Notes under the pieces: model-generated
Database searches by the model: none
Told to the model about the DNA's origin: nothing
What the model saw: only the letters and a program-made list of their open reading frames with translations
Position numbers and translations under genes: made by a program
Assembly (NCBI GenBank): GCA_041652575.1
Contig: JBAZHC010000007.1
Coordinates: 99,152 to 163,151 of the forward strand
DNA: 64,000 nt
Direction of reading: 5' to 3'
Source: Phycisphaerae bacterium
Lineage (GTDB): Bacteria; Planctomycetota; Phycisphaerae; Sedimentisphaerales; UBA12454
Part shown: piece by piece, positions 24,644 to 33,032 of the stretch
How positions within the stretch are numbered: the stretch's first letter is position 1
Layout: each line of letters starts with the position of its first letter

Positions 24644-25249
24644 ATGCTCAAAGAAGGACAAATACAAATAATTCTTCAAATTGCCCGGAAAGACGGCGTT
24701 GTCCGGCCCAAAGACCTGGCAGCTAAGGGCATTCACCGCCAACACCTTAAAGACCTTGTGCAATCCGGCCAACTGGAACAGATAGAACGCGGTACTTATG
24801 TTCTGACAGACATTGAACCAACTGAAAACCATGGCCTTGTAATGGCAGCAAGAAAAGTCCCTCATGGCGTAATCTGCCTTCTGTCTGCCCTTCAGTTTCA
24901 CGGCCTGACAACACAGCTTCCCTCTGAAATCTGGATGACAATTGAAGCGAAAGCATGGCAGCCCAAGCTTAAAAATATTCCAATCCGGTTTGCCCGCAAT
25001 TCCGGCAAAGCTTTTACCGAAGGCATTCAGACACATATTCTGGAAGGTTTTCCAGTCAAGATTTACAGCCCCGCCAAAACTGTTGCTGATTGCTTTAAGT
25101 ACAGAAATAAAATCGGTCTTGACGTTGCCATAGAAGCACTGCGTGACTGCATCAAACAAAAAAAAGCCTCTTATGCAGAGATATGGCGATTTGCAAAGAT
25201 ATGCAGGATAACTAATGTCATTAAGCCTTATATGGAAGCAGTTGCGTAA
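24644..25249 (+). CDS. abiEi: AbiEi-like antitoxin of a type IV toxin-antitoxin pair
   Basis: A 201-residue protein. The N-terminal winged helix-turn-helix (GVVRPKDLAAKGIHRQHLKD then IERGTYVL) and the central PHGVICLLSALQFHGLTTQL are typical of AbiEi. The C-terminal half contains YSPAKTVADCFKYRNKIG and a helical tail, also family-typical. In characterised systems AbiEi counters AbiEii without direct contact and represses its own promoter through inverted repeats; such a repeat surrounds the -35 here. The toxin gene follows after 20 bases. Base composition and setting next to an integrase suggest horizontal arrival. Defence against phage is the known role of AbiE; plasmid-like stabilisation of the island is an alternative. 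Confidence 0.9.
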   Translation: MLKEGQIQIILQIARKDGVVRPKDLAAKGIHRQHLKDLVQSGQLEQIERGTYVLTDIEPTENHGLVMAARKVPHGVICLLSALQFHGLTTQLPSEIWMTIEAKAWQPKLKNIPIRFARNSGKAFTEGIQTHILEGFPVKIYSPAKTVADCFKYRNKIGLDVAIEALRDCIKQKKASYAEIWRFAKICRITNVIKPYMEAVA

Positions 25250-25269
25250 AAGATAAAACTCCTTCAAAT

Positions 25270-26166
25270 TTGGCACATTCTGTCCACCGTAAACTTGTCA
25301 ATCTCAGCCATAAGCAAAAAGAAGACCCTAACTATATACTGATCCGCTACGCTATTGAGCGTTTTCTTTACCGCTTGAGCCAATCCCCATATGCTGAGCA
25401 ATTTATTCTTAAAGGCGCTATGCTGTTTGCACTTTGGATGGATAAACCATACAGGCCTACACGTGATTTGGATTTGCTCGGTTTTGGCATTGATTCAGAA
25501 TATTACCTTAAAACCATCTTTCAGGAAATATTGGAAATATCTGTCCAGCCGGATGGCCTGCAGTTCGACCCTGCTTCTGTAACTATACAGGACATCCGCG
25601 GGGCACAGGAATATCCCGGCAAACGCATTGGTTTTTCCGGCTCCCTGGGCAATGCCAAGTTAAAACTGCAGGTAGATATTGGTTTTGGTGATGCGATTAC
25701 TCCCAACCCTGCCAATGTTATATTTCCTACACTTCTTGATATGCCGAAACCGCAGATAAAGGCATATCCACTTGAAACCGTTGTCGCTGAAAAGCTTCAT
25801 GCGTTGGTTGCTTTTGATATGGCTATCAGCAGGATGAAAGATTTTTATGACCTTTGGATTATTTGTCGCTCTTTTGAGATAAACGGACAATTGCTTCTTG
25901 ATGCAATAAAAGCTACATTCCAGCGAAGAAATACACCAGTCCCTGCTGAAATCCCAGCCGCATTGACGTCCCAATTCTCACAAAATCCTGATAAGATTTC
26001 ACAGTGGAACGCATTTATCAAACGCAACAGGCAGCCAGAATCTTCTGCAAGCCTAGAAGAAATTATTAAAGCTATTTCCGGTTTTCTATGGCCGCTGCTC
26101 CAAGCTGCTGTAAACAAACAGAAATTTTTAAAGCATTGGGCGTCAGGAAGTTGGCATAATCCTTAA
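25270..26166 (+). CDS. abiEii: AbiEii/AbiGii-family nucleotidyltransferase toxin
   Basis: A 298-residue protein starting at TTG (25270), with only a weak ribosome site, consistent with translation lower than its antitoxin. Nucleotidyltransferase signature: FILKGAMLFALW (Gly-Ser-like loop position) followed by RPTRDLDLLGFG, with the metal-binding Asp pair in DLD. Family motifs II-IV appear as KLQVDIGFGDAI, ETVVAEKLHALVAFD and RMKDFYDLWIIC. AbiEii toxins transfer nucleotides (GTP in studied cases) and stop growth. Length is normal and all motifs are intact, so it should be active. Confidence 0.92.
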   Translation: MAHSVHRKLVNLSHKQKEDPNYILIRYAIERFLYRLSQSPYAEQFILKGAMLFALWMDKPYRPTRDLDLLGFGIDSEYYLKTIFQEILEISVQPDGLQFDPASVTIQDIRGAQEYPGKRIGFSGSLGNAKLKLQVDIGFGDAITPNPANVIFPTLLDMPKPQIKAYPLETVVAEKLHALVAFDMAISRMKDFYDLWIICRSFEINGQLLLDAIKATFQRRNTPVPAEIPAALTSQFSQNPDKISQWNAFIKRNRQPESSASLEEIIKAISGFLWPLLQAAVNKQKFLKHWASGSWHNP

Positions 26167-26302
26167 CATTGTTCCAATTCTGCAATCATTACGTCCCCTG
26201 CTATTGAATCGCAGCGAATACAAAAATTGCCCAACAATTCAGATTTCTCTTTTTCCTTCCGCATAACTTACATTTGCATTTCATTTTTCTTGCCTCCCAA
26301 AA

Positions 26303-26338
26303 AACACTTTGGTTTCTCTATCTGAAAACCAAAGTGTT
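26303..26338 (-). terminator. 13-bp inverted repeat, terminator-like on the minus strand
   Basis: Perfect 13-bp arms (26303-26315 and 26326-26338, core AACACTTTGG) with a ten-base loop. The minus strand ends in six T. It could stop transcripts from the integrase side and separate the abiE genes from them. The stretch 26167-26407 holds nothing else I recognise. Confidence 0.6.
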
Positions 26339-26407
26339 AGCCAGAAATAAGTGGCTGGTAATTGTTACATCCGTCGGCTTTATACGAAATCTGGTAGCAT
26401 ATATTTT

Positions 26408-26554
26408 ATGAAAGAAAACAAAACTGAAGATTTGGAAAAGGAAATTCCAACAGATTTTTTATGCCCAAGATGCGGAAATATACTAACCGGTGATTTACTC
26501 AACGCATTTTGTGTTAAATGTGGTTACCGATTTTGTCCAAGTTGCAGTGAATAG
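26408..26554 (+). CDS. zinc-ribbon mini-protein
   Basis: A 48-residue protein from ATG 26408: an acidic/basic head (MKENKTEDLEKEIPTDF) and a ribbon with three CxxC pairs (CPRCGN, CVKCGY, CPSC). This fits a double zinc-knuckle or zinc-ribbon. An in-frame ATG at 26351 would add 19 residues of unconvincing sequence. Eight bases before the excisionase-like gene, so probably cotranscribed. Function unknown; small zinc ribbons on islands may bind nucleic acid or a partner protein. Confidence 0.55.
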   Translation: MKENKTEDLEKEIPTDFLCPRCGNILTGDLLNAFCVKCGYRFCPSCSE

Positions 26555-26562
26555 TTTTAAAT

Positions 26563-26781
26563 ATGGAAAATACAAAAACAAATAACGCTGAAACACAAAG
26601 ACTGGCAGTCAGCTTAAAATCTCTTTCTGCAATGCTTGATGCACACAGGACATCTGTCCGCAGATGGCTTACACAGGCCGGAATAAAACCTGTAAGTATT
26701 GGAAGAGGGAAGAATGGGGCAATACGTTATAAATGGGAGGAAGTAAAAGGCTGGCTTGATTCTATGGAACATATCAACTAA
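26563..26781 (+). CDS. excisionase-like helix-turn-helix protein
   Basis: A 72-residue protein with one MerR/excisionase-type winged helix: LKSLSAMLDAHRTSVRRWLT, then the wing (PVSIGRGKNGAIRYKWEEVK) and a closing helix GWLDSM. Such proteins bend DNA at attachment sites and steer the partner integrase to excision. It ends one base from the end of the convergent integrase gene, a layout common in mobile islands. It could instead be a plain regulator of the island. Confidence 0.7.
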   Translation: MENTKTNNAETQRLAVSLKSLSAMLDAHRTSVRRWLTQAGIKPVSIGRGKNGAIRYKWEEVKGWLDSMEHIN

Positions 26782-26782
26782 A

Positions 26783-28033
26783 TTATTTCACCAATCGTAT
26801 TTTAGAGGCCAGCTTTGAATTATCACCATCAAGTTTTAAAAGAATCTGTTTTAACATTTCCTCAACATTTTCACTTTTCTGTTCTAACGGCTTTTTTGCA
26901 AATTCAACAGTATCCCGCATCTTTTCAGGAATCAATGCCGCATAATGCTTCCTGCAAATCTCAGGAGAGTTACCCATCAGTTCCGCTATCTTATATAGCG
27001 ATTCTCCTTTTTGTGCCAGATGGCTTCCAAATGTATGCCTGAAATCAAGGCACGACCACTGCAACTGTTTTTTATCGTTTATTTCCTGCAAGGTCTGGGA
27101 AAAATTATCAGGATCCCATCTCTTGCCTGTTGGTGAAGGAAAATACCAAACAGATTTTATAAGCGGCTCGTATTTACTCAATATTTCATACAGTGCATTG
27201 CTTATAGGAACAACCCTGTTCTTTTTTGTTTTTGGCTGCCAGTATTCTCCATCAATATTTTTTGCGACAACTCTTATAAACCGCTCCTTCAAATCAACAT
27301 CACCATCGGTCAACCAAAGTGCTTCTTCTCTTCTTAGGCCTGCATAAATATACACAGCAACAAGTGCGTGTATCACAGGATATTCTTTTAAAGCATCAAG
27401 CTGTTTGGCAATTTCATCATCTTCAAGCCATGTGATTGGATTTGAATCTTCTTTCAGCCTTTTTACTCCCTCGATTGGGTTTCTATATCTTCGGTCAGGG
27501 CATATATAATCGTTATGCTCAATCGCATGCGAGAACATCTTATGAAGAACTTCTCTCATCCTGTTTGCTGTCTTGGCTTTTATATTATCAGAAACAATCC
27601 TGTCCTGGATAAAATTACTGACCATCGCCGAAGATATATCCTCAAGGTTTCTGACAGGGATATGCCTTTTTTTGAGCTTGTCTTTAATCATGGGAAAATC
27701 CTGATTCTCACGCCGGAATTTTTTAGGAACATTGCTTCCAAGGTGAAGTGCCGGACAGCATGGCCCGAAGAACCCGCGAAGATATGAGAAATCATTTTTC
27801 GCACTCTTTTTGGTTCTGGTCTTGGCAAGGTATTCGCAGAATGACTGAAGAAATGTAACAACTGGCGTATTGGATGGCTGCATAAGCTGGCCTGTTATTT
27901 CCAATGCTTCAAGTTTTTGCTTCTTGTCTAAAGCAACTCTTTCATTTGCAGTCTTGAGAGACTTACAAACTGACTTGCCTGCGACAAGGTAATGCACCCA
28001 CCAAATTTTATCTCTTTTGTAAATGCTAGCCAT
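26783..28033 (-). CDS. tyrosine recombinase/integrase
   Basis: A 416-residue integrase. Residues about 1-60 form an N-terminal arm (MASIYKRDKIWWVHYLVAGK). The SAM-like core-binding part spans about 75-200, the catalytic part about 215-390. Active-site Arg lies in YAGLRREEALWL, the second Arg with its His in LDFRHTFGSHLAQKG, and Tyr in RKHYAALIP. The first His of the HxxR box appears as Leu, a known variation. ATG at 28033 is chosen because GGAG lies eight bases upstream; an upstream ATG at 28102 would add 23 residues. The 5' end points at the 3' end of a tRNA-fMet gene 150 bases away, the usual target of such enzymes. Confidence 0.9.
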   Translation of the reverse strand: MASIYKRDKIWWVHYLVAGKSVCKSLKTANERVALDKKQKLEALEITGQLMQPSNTPVVTFLQSFCEYLAKTRTKKSAKNDFSYLRGFFGPCCPALHLGSNVPKKFRRENQDFPMIKDKLKKRHIPVRNLEDISSAMVSNFIQDRIVSDNIKAKTANRMREVLHKMFSHAIEHNDYICPDRRYRNPIEGVKRLKEDSNPITWLEDDEIAKQLDALKEYPVIHALVAVYIYAGLRREEALWLTDGDVDLKERFIRVVAKNIDGEYWQPKTKKNRVVPISNALYEILSKYEPLIKSVWYFPSPTGKRWDPDNFSQTLQEINDKKQLQWSCLDFRHTFGSHLAQKGESLYKIAELMGNSPEICRKHYAALIPEKMRDTVEFAKKPLEQKSENVEEMLKQILLKLDGDNSKLASKIRLVK

Positions 28034-28140
28034 GGTAATAACTCCATACAAAACTATACCATGGCCTGCCCCATCAGGGCTGACGACTGAATTACACTTC
28101 AATTATTGCTACAATTTTGCTACAGTCGCCATAAGCGCAT

Positions 28141-28170
28141 AAAAATGGGACAGACCTAATTGTCTGTCCC
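28141..28170 (-). terminator. hairpin after tRNA-fMet, same form as the GH106 terminator
   Basis: Nine-bp stem GGGACAGAC (28147-28155) with GTCTGTCCC (28162-28170) and a six-base loop. On the minus strand it lies 17 bases past the tRNA and is followed by ATTTTTATG, so it may end the tRNA transcript. Confidence 0.65.
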
Positions 28171-28186
28171 TGTGTGACTTATGTAA

Positions 28187-28260
<74 letters not shown>

Positions 28261-28305
28261 ATCATTTTCATTTTATAATCTACCAGACTGCAATAAATAA
28301 ATCAA

Positions 28306-28713
28306 TTACAGTTTGGCACGAATCTTTTCAGCAAGTTCTTCGGCTTTGCCTTGCGGATATTTAAACGCCGGCCAATGGTTAAAAACGCCATCACCGGTTT
28401 TTCTCGGTATCACATGAAAATGCAAATGTTCAACAAGCTGTCCTGCCGCCCTGCCGTTATTGCACAAAACATTATAGCCATCCGCTTCTGAAGCGGCAAA
28501 AACCGCAGCGGCAACCTTTGGCAAAACCGATGAAATACCGGCCATAACTTCCGGCGGACATTCATGTATCTTCGTATAATGCTGTTTTGGTATTACAAGG
28601 GTATGGCCATCACTTACAGGCCCAATATCCAGAAACGCCAAAACCTTTTCATCCTCATATATTTTAGAACAAGGTATTTGACCGGCGGCAATTTTGCAGA
28701 ATATACAATCCAT
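28306..28713 (-). CDS. HIT-family (histidine triad) nucleotide-binding protein
   Basis: A 135-residue HinT-like hydrolase. It opens with MDCIFCKIAAGQIPCSKIYE, with a Cys pair that may bind zinc together with later His. The histidine triad is HLHFHVIPR near residue 100. HIT proteins hydrolyse AMP-lysine or other adenosine phosphoramidates in the cytoplasm. It lies 51 bases after rplQ and is probably read at the end of that operon. A small GNRA-type hairpin in the gap is too weak to call a terminator. Confidence 0.92.
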   Translation of the reverse strand: MDCIFCKIAAGQIPCSKIYEDEKVLAFLDIGPVSDGHTLVIPKQHYTKIHECPPEVMAGISSVLPKVAAAVFAASEADGYNVLCNNGRAAGQLVEHLHFHVIPRKTGDGVFNHWPAFKYPQGKAEELAEKIRAKL

Positions 28714-28764
28714 ATCAGAAATTTTCAGCCTTTCGGCCTTAGTTTATCTTAGGCAATACTTATT

Positions 28765-29268
28765 CTATTGCTCTTTATCTTTCGGTTTTGCAGCCTTGGC
28801 GCTTTTCGCGGTTTTCTTTTTAGAGGCTTTCTTTTTGCCGCCCTTTTCCGATGCTTCAGGCTGGCTTTCCTGGCCGACCAGTTGCAGCAGAACAAGCGGG
28901 CTGTTATCGCCCAGCCGGGTTTTGGCCAGTTTTATAATTCTCGTATATCCGCCAGTCCTGTCAAGGTATCTTGGGCCGATTTCGCTGAATAGTTTACCGA
29001 TAATAGTGCCTTTTTTCTTTACCTCGCCGTCAACTTCTTCGACAATAGCACGATTACCGAGCTGTGCTATTGCACGGCGTCTGGAAATCAAGTCGCCTTT
29101 CTTAGCAAGAGTTATAAGCTTCTCAACGAAACTTCTGACGTGCTTTGCCTTGGGCAGTGTTGTACTTATGGTTTCATGCTCAAAAAGGGAGGCAGCGAGA
29201 TTCCTGCGCAATGCCACTCTATGTGCACTGGTTCGATTAAGTTGTCCGCCTGCAATTCTATGACGCAT
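28765..29268 (-). CDS. rplQ: 50S ribosomal protein bL17
   Basis: A 167-residue protein; the core (MRHRIAGGQLNRTSAHRVAL, then ARTRLGDNSPLVLLQLV) is standard L17. The last 40 residues are a Lys/Ala/Ser-rich tail (KKKASKKKTAKSAKAAK), longer than the usual 116-127-residue form and possibly rRNA-binding. It closes the alpha operon after rpoA, as in most bacteria. Confidence 0.97.
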   Translation of the reverse strand: MRHRIAGGQLNRTSAHRVALRRNLAASLFEHETISTTLPKAKHVRSFVEKLITLAKKGDLISRRRAIAQLGNRAIVEEVDGEVKKKGTIIGKLFSEIGPRYLDRTGGYTRIIKLAKTRLGDNSPLVLLQLVGQESQPEASEKGGKKKASKKKTAKSAKAAKPKDKEQ

Positions 29269-29298
29269 ATTAGTTCATACCTCAAAAATCAATTAATT

Positions 29299-30300
29299 TT
29301 AATCAATATCGGTCATCCCGAGTGACAGCCCGATATCCGCAAGTTTACGGACAATCTCACGAAGGCTTGTCTTGCCGAAACTGCGAAGCTTCAGCAAATC
29401 CGCCTCTGTCATCCTGGCCAACTGCCCTACTGTATCAATATGGCTCGACTCGAGGCAATTGCTTGCACGAACACTTAAGTCAAGCTCCTGTATCGCCATC
29501 TTCAGCTTTTCGGTAAGCTGTTCATCTACTTTACTTTCTTCCTCTACTTCGCTGCTCTGCGACTCTTCAACTGTTTCGGCACCGATTTCAAAGTACTGTA
29601 CGAACGGATTGACATGCTTGCGGAGTATTTTACCTGCTTCGACAAGAGCCATCTCAGGAGTAATTGAGCCGTCAGTCCATATTTCAAGAATCAGCCGGTC
29701 GTAGTTGGTCTTTTGTCCTACTCTCGTATCTTCAGTTTTATACCGTACTCGTACGACAGGTGAATAAACGGCATCAATTTCAATTCTGCCGACTTCCTGT
29801 TCGAATCTGTCCGACTCGGCAAGTCTTTCGCCGGCAGGCGAATAACCGCGGCCGGTTTCAACTGTCATTTCCATCGAGAACTTTACATTCTCGGTCAGTG
29901 TCACAAGGACAAGGTCTTTATTTATAATCTCAACAGAAGGATCGCACTGAATCTGTCCTGCAGTTACAACGCCTGCTTTGTCTGCGACGACTTTAATAAC
30001 TTTCCTCTCAGGACAGGTCTTCCTGATAACAATATTCTTAACATTAAGGATAATCTCGGTTGCATCCTCCTTAACGCCATTCAGCGAAGCAAACTCATGG
30101 TCTGCGCCCGCTACTTTTACATTGGTTACCGCCGCGCCTTCAAGCGATGAAAGCAGAACACGTCTTAGACTGTTGCCGATTGTCGTGCCGAATCCATGTT
30201 CAAAAGGCTCAACGCGAAAAAGTCCATAATTGTCTGTTGAAATCTGGCTGTCCAGTTCAACACGTGTCGGAAGTTCCATTCCTCTCCAGGTTATTCTCAT
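29299..30300 (-). CDS. rpoA: RNA polymerase alpha subunit
   Basis: A 333-residue protein. Residues about 1-235 are the assembly domain (RVEPFEHGFGTTIGNSLRRV, LLSSLEGAAVTNVKV). An acidic linker (SSEVEEESKVDEQ) leads to the C-terminal domain (about 255-333; ELDLSVRASNCL, LLKLRSFGKTSLREIVRKL) that contacts UP elements and activators. ATG at 30300 is chosen because AGGAGG lies six bases upstream; a start at 30324 would run through that site. A gap of 108 bases precedes it, including a 16-bp palindrome. Confidence 0.98.
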   Translation of the reverse strand: MRITWRGMELPTRVELDSQISTDNYGLFRVEPFEHGFGTTIGNSLRRVLLSSLEGAAVTNVKVAGADHEFASLNGVKEDATEIILNVKNIVIRKTCPERKVIKVVADKAGVVTAGQIQCDPSVEIINKDLVLVTLTENVKFSMEMTVETGRGYSPAGERLAESDRFEQEVGRIEIDAVYSPVVRVRYKTEDTRVGQKTNYDRLILEIWTDGSITPEMALVEAGKILRKHVNPFVQYFEIGAETVEESQSSEVEEESKVDEQLTEKLKMAIQELDLSVRASNCLESSHIDTVGQLARMTEADLLKLRSFGKTSLREIVRKLADIGLSLGMTDID

Positions 30301-30341
30301 TTTTGGCCTCCTAAAAATGGGCAAATGTTCTCAGCGATTTC

Positions 30342-30357
30342 GACAGAGGCCTCTGTC
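30342..30357. repeat. perfect 16-bp palindrome between rpsD and rpoA
   Basis: GACAGAGGCCTCTGTC reads the same on both strands in the 108-base gap. With no loop it is a poor terminator; it could be a protein-binding site or by chance. Confidence 0.5.
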
Positions 30358-30408
30358 TTTAAAAACCACTATCTGTAACCTGCCCGGTTATCATTTCATT
30401 TTAAAATA

Positions 30409-31041
30409 TTATCTTGAACAGAACTCTATAACGAGCTGTTCTTCTATCGGCAACTGAACATCCTGCCTTGTCGGCAGTGCAACAACTGTAGCTGAAGGCT
30501 CTTTCGGGTCAAGCTGAAGCCAGCTTTGTGCAGTAAAGTTCGGATTTGTATCCAATTGCATCTTTACTCTCTTTTTGCTTTTTTCACTTTGCTTGACTGT
30601 TATCTTATCGCCGATACTTACCACATAATCGGAAATATCGACTTTTTTACCATTGATACGAATATGTCCGTGTGCAATTAACTGTCTTGCGGTCTTTCTC
30701 GATGGCGCAAAATTCAGTTTATAAACAACATTATCCAGCCGTCTCTCAAGCATACCGAGCAGAATTTCGCCGGTATTGCCTATGGTATGTTCAGCTTGTT
30801 CGATGTACCGCATAAACTGCGTTTCGCCAAGACCATAATAGCGTTTAACTTTCTGTTTTTCACGAAGACGAACACCGTAATCACTGCCTCTGCCGCGGCG
30901 CCAGCCGTGCATACCGGGAGCGACATTACGCTGACGTTTTTCAATCGGGCATTTACTGGTTTCGCAGCGAATACCCTTAAGCATCAGCTTCATACCTTCG
31001 CGACGGCACAACTTACAGGATGAATCAAGATAACGACCCAT
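30409..31041 (-). CDS. rpsD: 30S ribosomal protein uS4
   Basis: A 210-residue primary 16S rRNA-binding protein. It is the zinc-binding form: CKLCRREGMKLMLKGIRC followed by C in SKCPIEKR. The S4 RNA-binding domain is MLERRLDNVVYKLNFAPSRK with AHGHIRINGKKVDI. Standard alpha-operon place between rpsK and rpoA. In E. coli S4 represses this operon; no pseudoknot was looked for in detail here. Confidence 0.98.
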   Translation of the reverse strand: MGRYLDSSCKLCRREGMKLMLKGIRCETSKCPIEKRQRNVAPGMHGWRRGRGSDYGVRLREKQKVKRYYGLGETQFMRYIEQAEHTIGNTGEILLGMLERRLDNVVYKLNFAPSRKTARQLIAHGHIRINGKKVDISDYVVSIGDKITVKQSEKSKKRVKMQLDTNPNFTAQSWLQLDPKEPSATVVALPTRQDVQLPIEEQLVIEFCSR

Positions 31042-31071
31042 ATTTTTATCTGCTCCAAAATCTATTCAGCA

Positions 31072-31443
31072 TTAAACTCTTCTTCTTTTCGGCGGACGAC
31101 AGCCATTGTGAGGGATAGGAGTAACATCTTCAATTGAAGATATTCTCAAACCGGCCGCCTGCATCGCCGATACCGCCGACTCACGACCAGAACCGGGGCC
31201 TTTGACTCTTACTTCTACTTCACGAACACCGGACCGCTTGGCGGCATTGGCGCACTTCTCTGCGGCTCTTTGCGCGGCAAAAGGCGTGCTTTTACGCGAA
31301 CCTTTGAAGCCTACAGTCCCGGCCGAATCACGGCAGATAGTATCACCCTCGGTATCAGTTATTGTTATTAACGTGTTATTAAAGGTCGATTGAATATGAA
31401 CGATCGCCTTTGCAACGTTTCTTCTTATTTTTCCTTTAGCCAT
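31072..31443 (-). CDS. rpsK: 30S ribosomal protein uS11
   Basis: 123 residues. Starts MAKGKIRRNVAKAIVHIQST, with FNNTLITITDTEGD and the C-terminal DVTPIPHNGCRPPKRRRV conserved in platform protein S11. It lies 24 bases after rpsM and 30 before rpsD. Confidence 0.98.
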   Translation of the reverse strand: MAKGKIRRNVAKAIVHIQSTFNNTLITITDTEGDTICRDSAGTVGFKGSRKSTPFAAQRAAEKCANAAKRSGVREVEVRVKGPGSGRESAVSAMQAAGLRISSIEDVTPIPHNGCRPPKRRRV

Positions 31444-31467
31444 TTAACAAAAATACCTCAAATATTA

Positions 31468-31854
31468 TTATGTGCGTATTTCTTTTACACCCTTCTTGCC
31501 GGCAACAGTCTTTCTCTTGCCTTTTCTCGTACGGGCGTTACTCTGTGTCTGCTGACCTCTGACAGGCAATCCTTTACGATGCCTGATACCGCGGTAGCAG
31601 CCGATATCCTTGAGCCTGGCGATATCCTGAGAAACCTGCCTTCTGAGCTGACCTTCGACCGGATGATCACGGTCGATTATCTGGGCGATTCTGCTGACCT
31701 CATCTTCGGTAAGCTTGTTCGCGCGAACGTCCGGCTTTACGCCGACTTCGTTAAGTATCTTTCCCGCCAGATATTTCCCGATACCATGGATATACGTCAG
31801 CGAAATCAATATTATTTTGTCATTCGGTATATCAACACCAACTATACGCGGCAT
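31468..31854 (-). CDS. rpsM: 30S ribosomal protein uS13
   Basis: 128 residues. Starts MPRIVGVDIPNDKIILISLT, with YIHGIGKYLAGKIL and the basic tail GQQTQSNARTRKGKRK that reaches the P site. A bL36 gene too short for most gene callers precedes it. Confidence 0.98.
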   Translation of the reverse strand: MPRIVGVDIPNDKIILISLTYIHGIGKYLAGKILNEVGVKPDVRANKLTEDEVSRIAQIIDRDHPVEGQLRRQVSQDIARLKDIGCYRGIRHRKGLPVRGQQTQSNARTRKGKRKTVAGKKGVKEIRT

Positions 31855-31881
31855 ATTCAGTACTCCAATAAAAAAACAGCC

Positions 31882-31998
31882 TTAGCCTTGTCTCTGTTTG
31901 TGGCGCGGGTCTACAGAACAGATTACCCGCACAACGCCCTTGCGACGAATGACTTTGCAATTCTCGCATATTCGTTTTACAGAACTTCTTACTTTCAT
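31882..31998 (-). CDS. rpmJ: 50S ribosomal protein bL36
   Basis: A 38-residue protein read from ATG 31998 to TAA at 31884-31882. It begins MKVRSSVKRICENCKVIRRK and ends VICSVDPRHKQRQG. The zinc set C-x2-C, C, H is intact, making it the zinc-binding form. It sits between infA and rpsM, the classic alpha-operon position, with 27 and 14 bases around it. Note that it is below usual length cut-offs. Confidence 0.97.
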   Translation of the reverse strand: MKVRSSVKRICENCKVIRRKGVVRVICSVDPRHKQRQG

Positions 31999-32012
31999 AA
32001 CTCACCTTTCTG

Positions 32013-32228
32013 CTAATGTCGCAGAATTATTCTTCCTTTTGTTAAATCGTAAGGCGACATCTCGATCGTAACAGTATCGCCTGCAAGTATTCTTATAAAA
32101 TGCATTCTCATTTTGCCGGAAACATGCGCTATAATCGCATGTCCATTCTGCAGTTCAACCCTGAACATTGCATTCGGCAGGGCTTCGAGAATTTTGCCCT
32201 CAACTATTATCGCATCCTTTTTTGACAT
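32013..32228 (-). CDS. infA: translation initiation factor IF-1
   Basis: 71 residues, one OB fold: MSKKDAIIVEGKILEALPNA, FRVELQNGHAIIAHVSGKMR, and the end SPYDLTKGRIILRH. It binds the A site of the 30S subunit during initiation. Normal length and place after map. Confidence 0.97.
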   Translation of the reverse strand: MSKKDAIIVEGKILEALPNAMFRVELQNGHAIIAHVSGKMRMHFIRILAGDTVTIEMSPYDLTKGRIILRH

Positions 32229-32244
32229 ATACCCATATGGCTGT

Positions 32245-33024
32245 TTATTTTGATGTCAACACATCACAGCCGTTTTCTGTTATAGCTATCGTATGCTCAA
32301 AATGAGCCGACGGCCTACCGTCCAGTGTGGCAACCGTCCAGCCGTCATTTAAAGTTACCACTTCACTCGTTCCCATATTAACCATGGGCTCAACGGCAAG
32401 AATCATTCCTTCCTGCAGAACAATGTCATGATTCAAAAGTTCTCTGCTCACAAAATTAGGAACTTTCGGGTCTTCATGCATCTGAGTACCTATTCCATGG
32501 CCTACGTAATCGGTAACCACTGCAAAACCTGCTGACTTAGCGATATTCTGCATCCGTCTTGCTATCTGGCTCCATTTTTCGCCCGGCCTGCTGTACTTAA
32601 CCGCCGTATCGAGCATTTCAGCGGTAACATCCATAAGTCGCTGCTTTTCCCGGTCAATGGTCCCTATCGCGAATGTCATCGCGGCATCACCGCAATAACC
32701 TGCCAGCTTTGCACCGAAATCGACGCTGAGAATATCACCATCCCGCAGTTTCACTTTGTCCGACGGTATTCCATGAACTACCTGTTCATTGATTGAAGTA
32801 CAAACTGCCGCAGGAAAGGCCTTATAGCCGTAAGGATTTTTCACGCCCTTAAAAAGAGCCAGGGCACCGGCACTTACGGTCATATCTTCAGCCATACGAT
32901 TCAATTCGGCGGTACTCATTCCAACAACCGCGGACTGCTTTAATTTTAAAAGAACATCGGCGACAACCGCGCCGGCTTTTCTTATAAGCTCTACTTCTCT
33001 ACGACTTCGTAGCGTTATAGCCAT
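32245..33024 (-). CDS. map: methionine aminopeptidase
   Basis: A 259-residue type I enzyme removing the initiator Met. Metal ligands appear in LSVDFGAKLAGYCGDAAMTF (two Asp), GHGIGTQMHEDP (His), EGMILAVEP (Glu) and HFEHTIAIT (Glu region). I start at ATG 33024, matching the family N-terminus (MAITLRSRREVELIRKAG). An in-frame TTG at 33036 overlaps the adk stop codon and would add four residues. Tightly packed after adk. Confidence 0.96.
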   Translation of the reverse strand: MAITLRSRREVELIRKAGAVVADVLLKLKQSAVVGMSTAELNRMAEDMTVSAGALALFKGVKNPYGYKAFPAAVCTSINEQVVHGIPSDKVKLRDGDILSVDFGAKLAGYCGDAAMTFAIGTIDREKQRLMDVTAEMLDTAVKYSRPGEKWSQIARRMQNIAKSAGFAVVTDYVGHGIGTQMHEDPKVPNFVSRELLNHDIVLQEGMILAVEPMVNMGTSEVVTLNDGWTVATLDGRPSAHFEHTIAITENGCDVLTSK

Positions 33025-33032
33025 TTTCTCTG

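Noticed and set aside
24638..25276. 212-codon minus-strand frame
   Set aside because: Antisense to abiEi, no family resemblance, and no ribosome site.
26167..26407. CRISPR-like or second att site near the abiE genes
   Set aside because: Only a single 13-bp hairpin is present; no repeats with spacers and no copy of the tRNA end.
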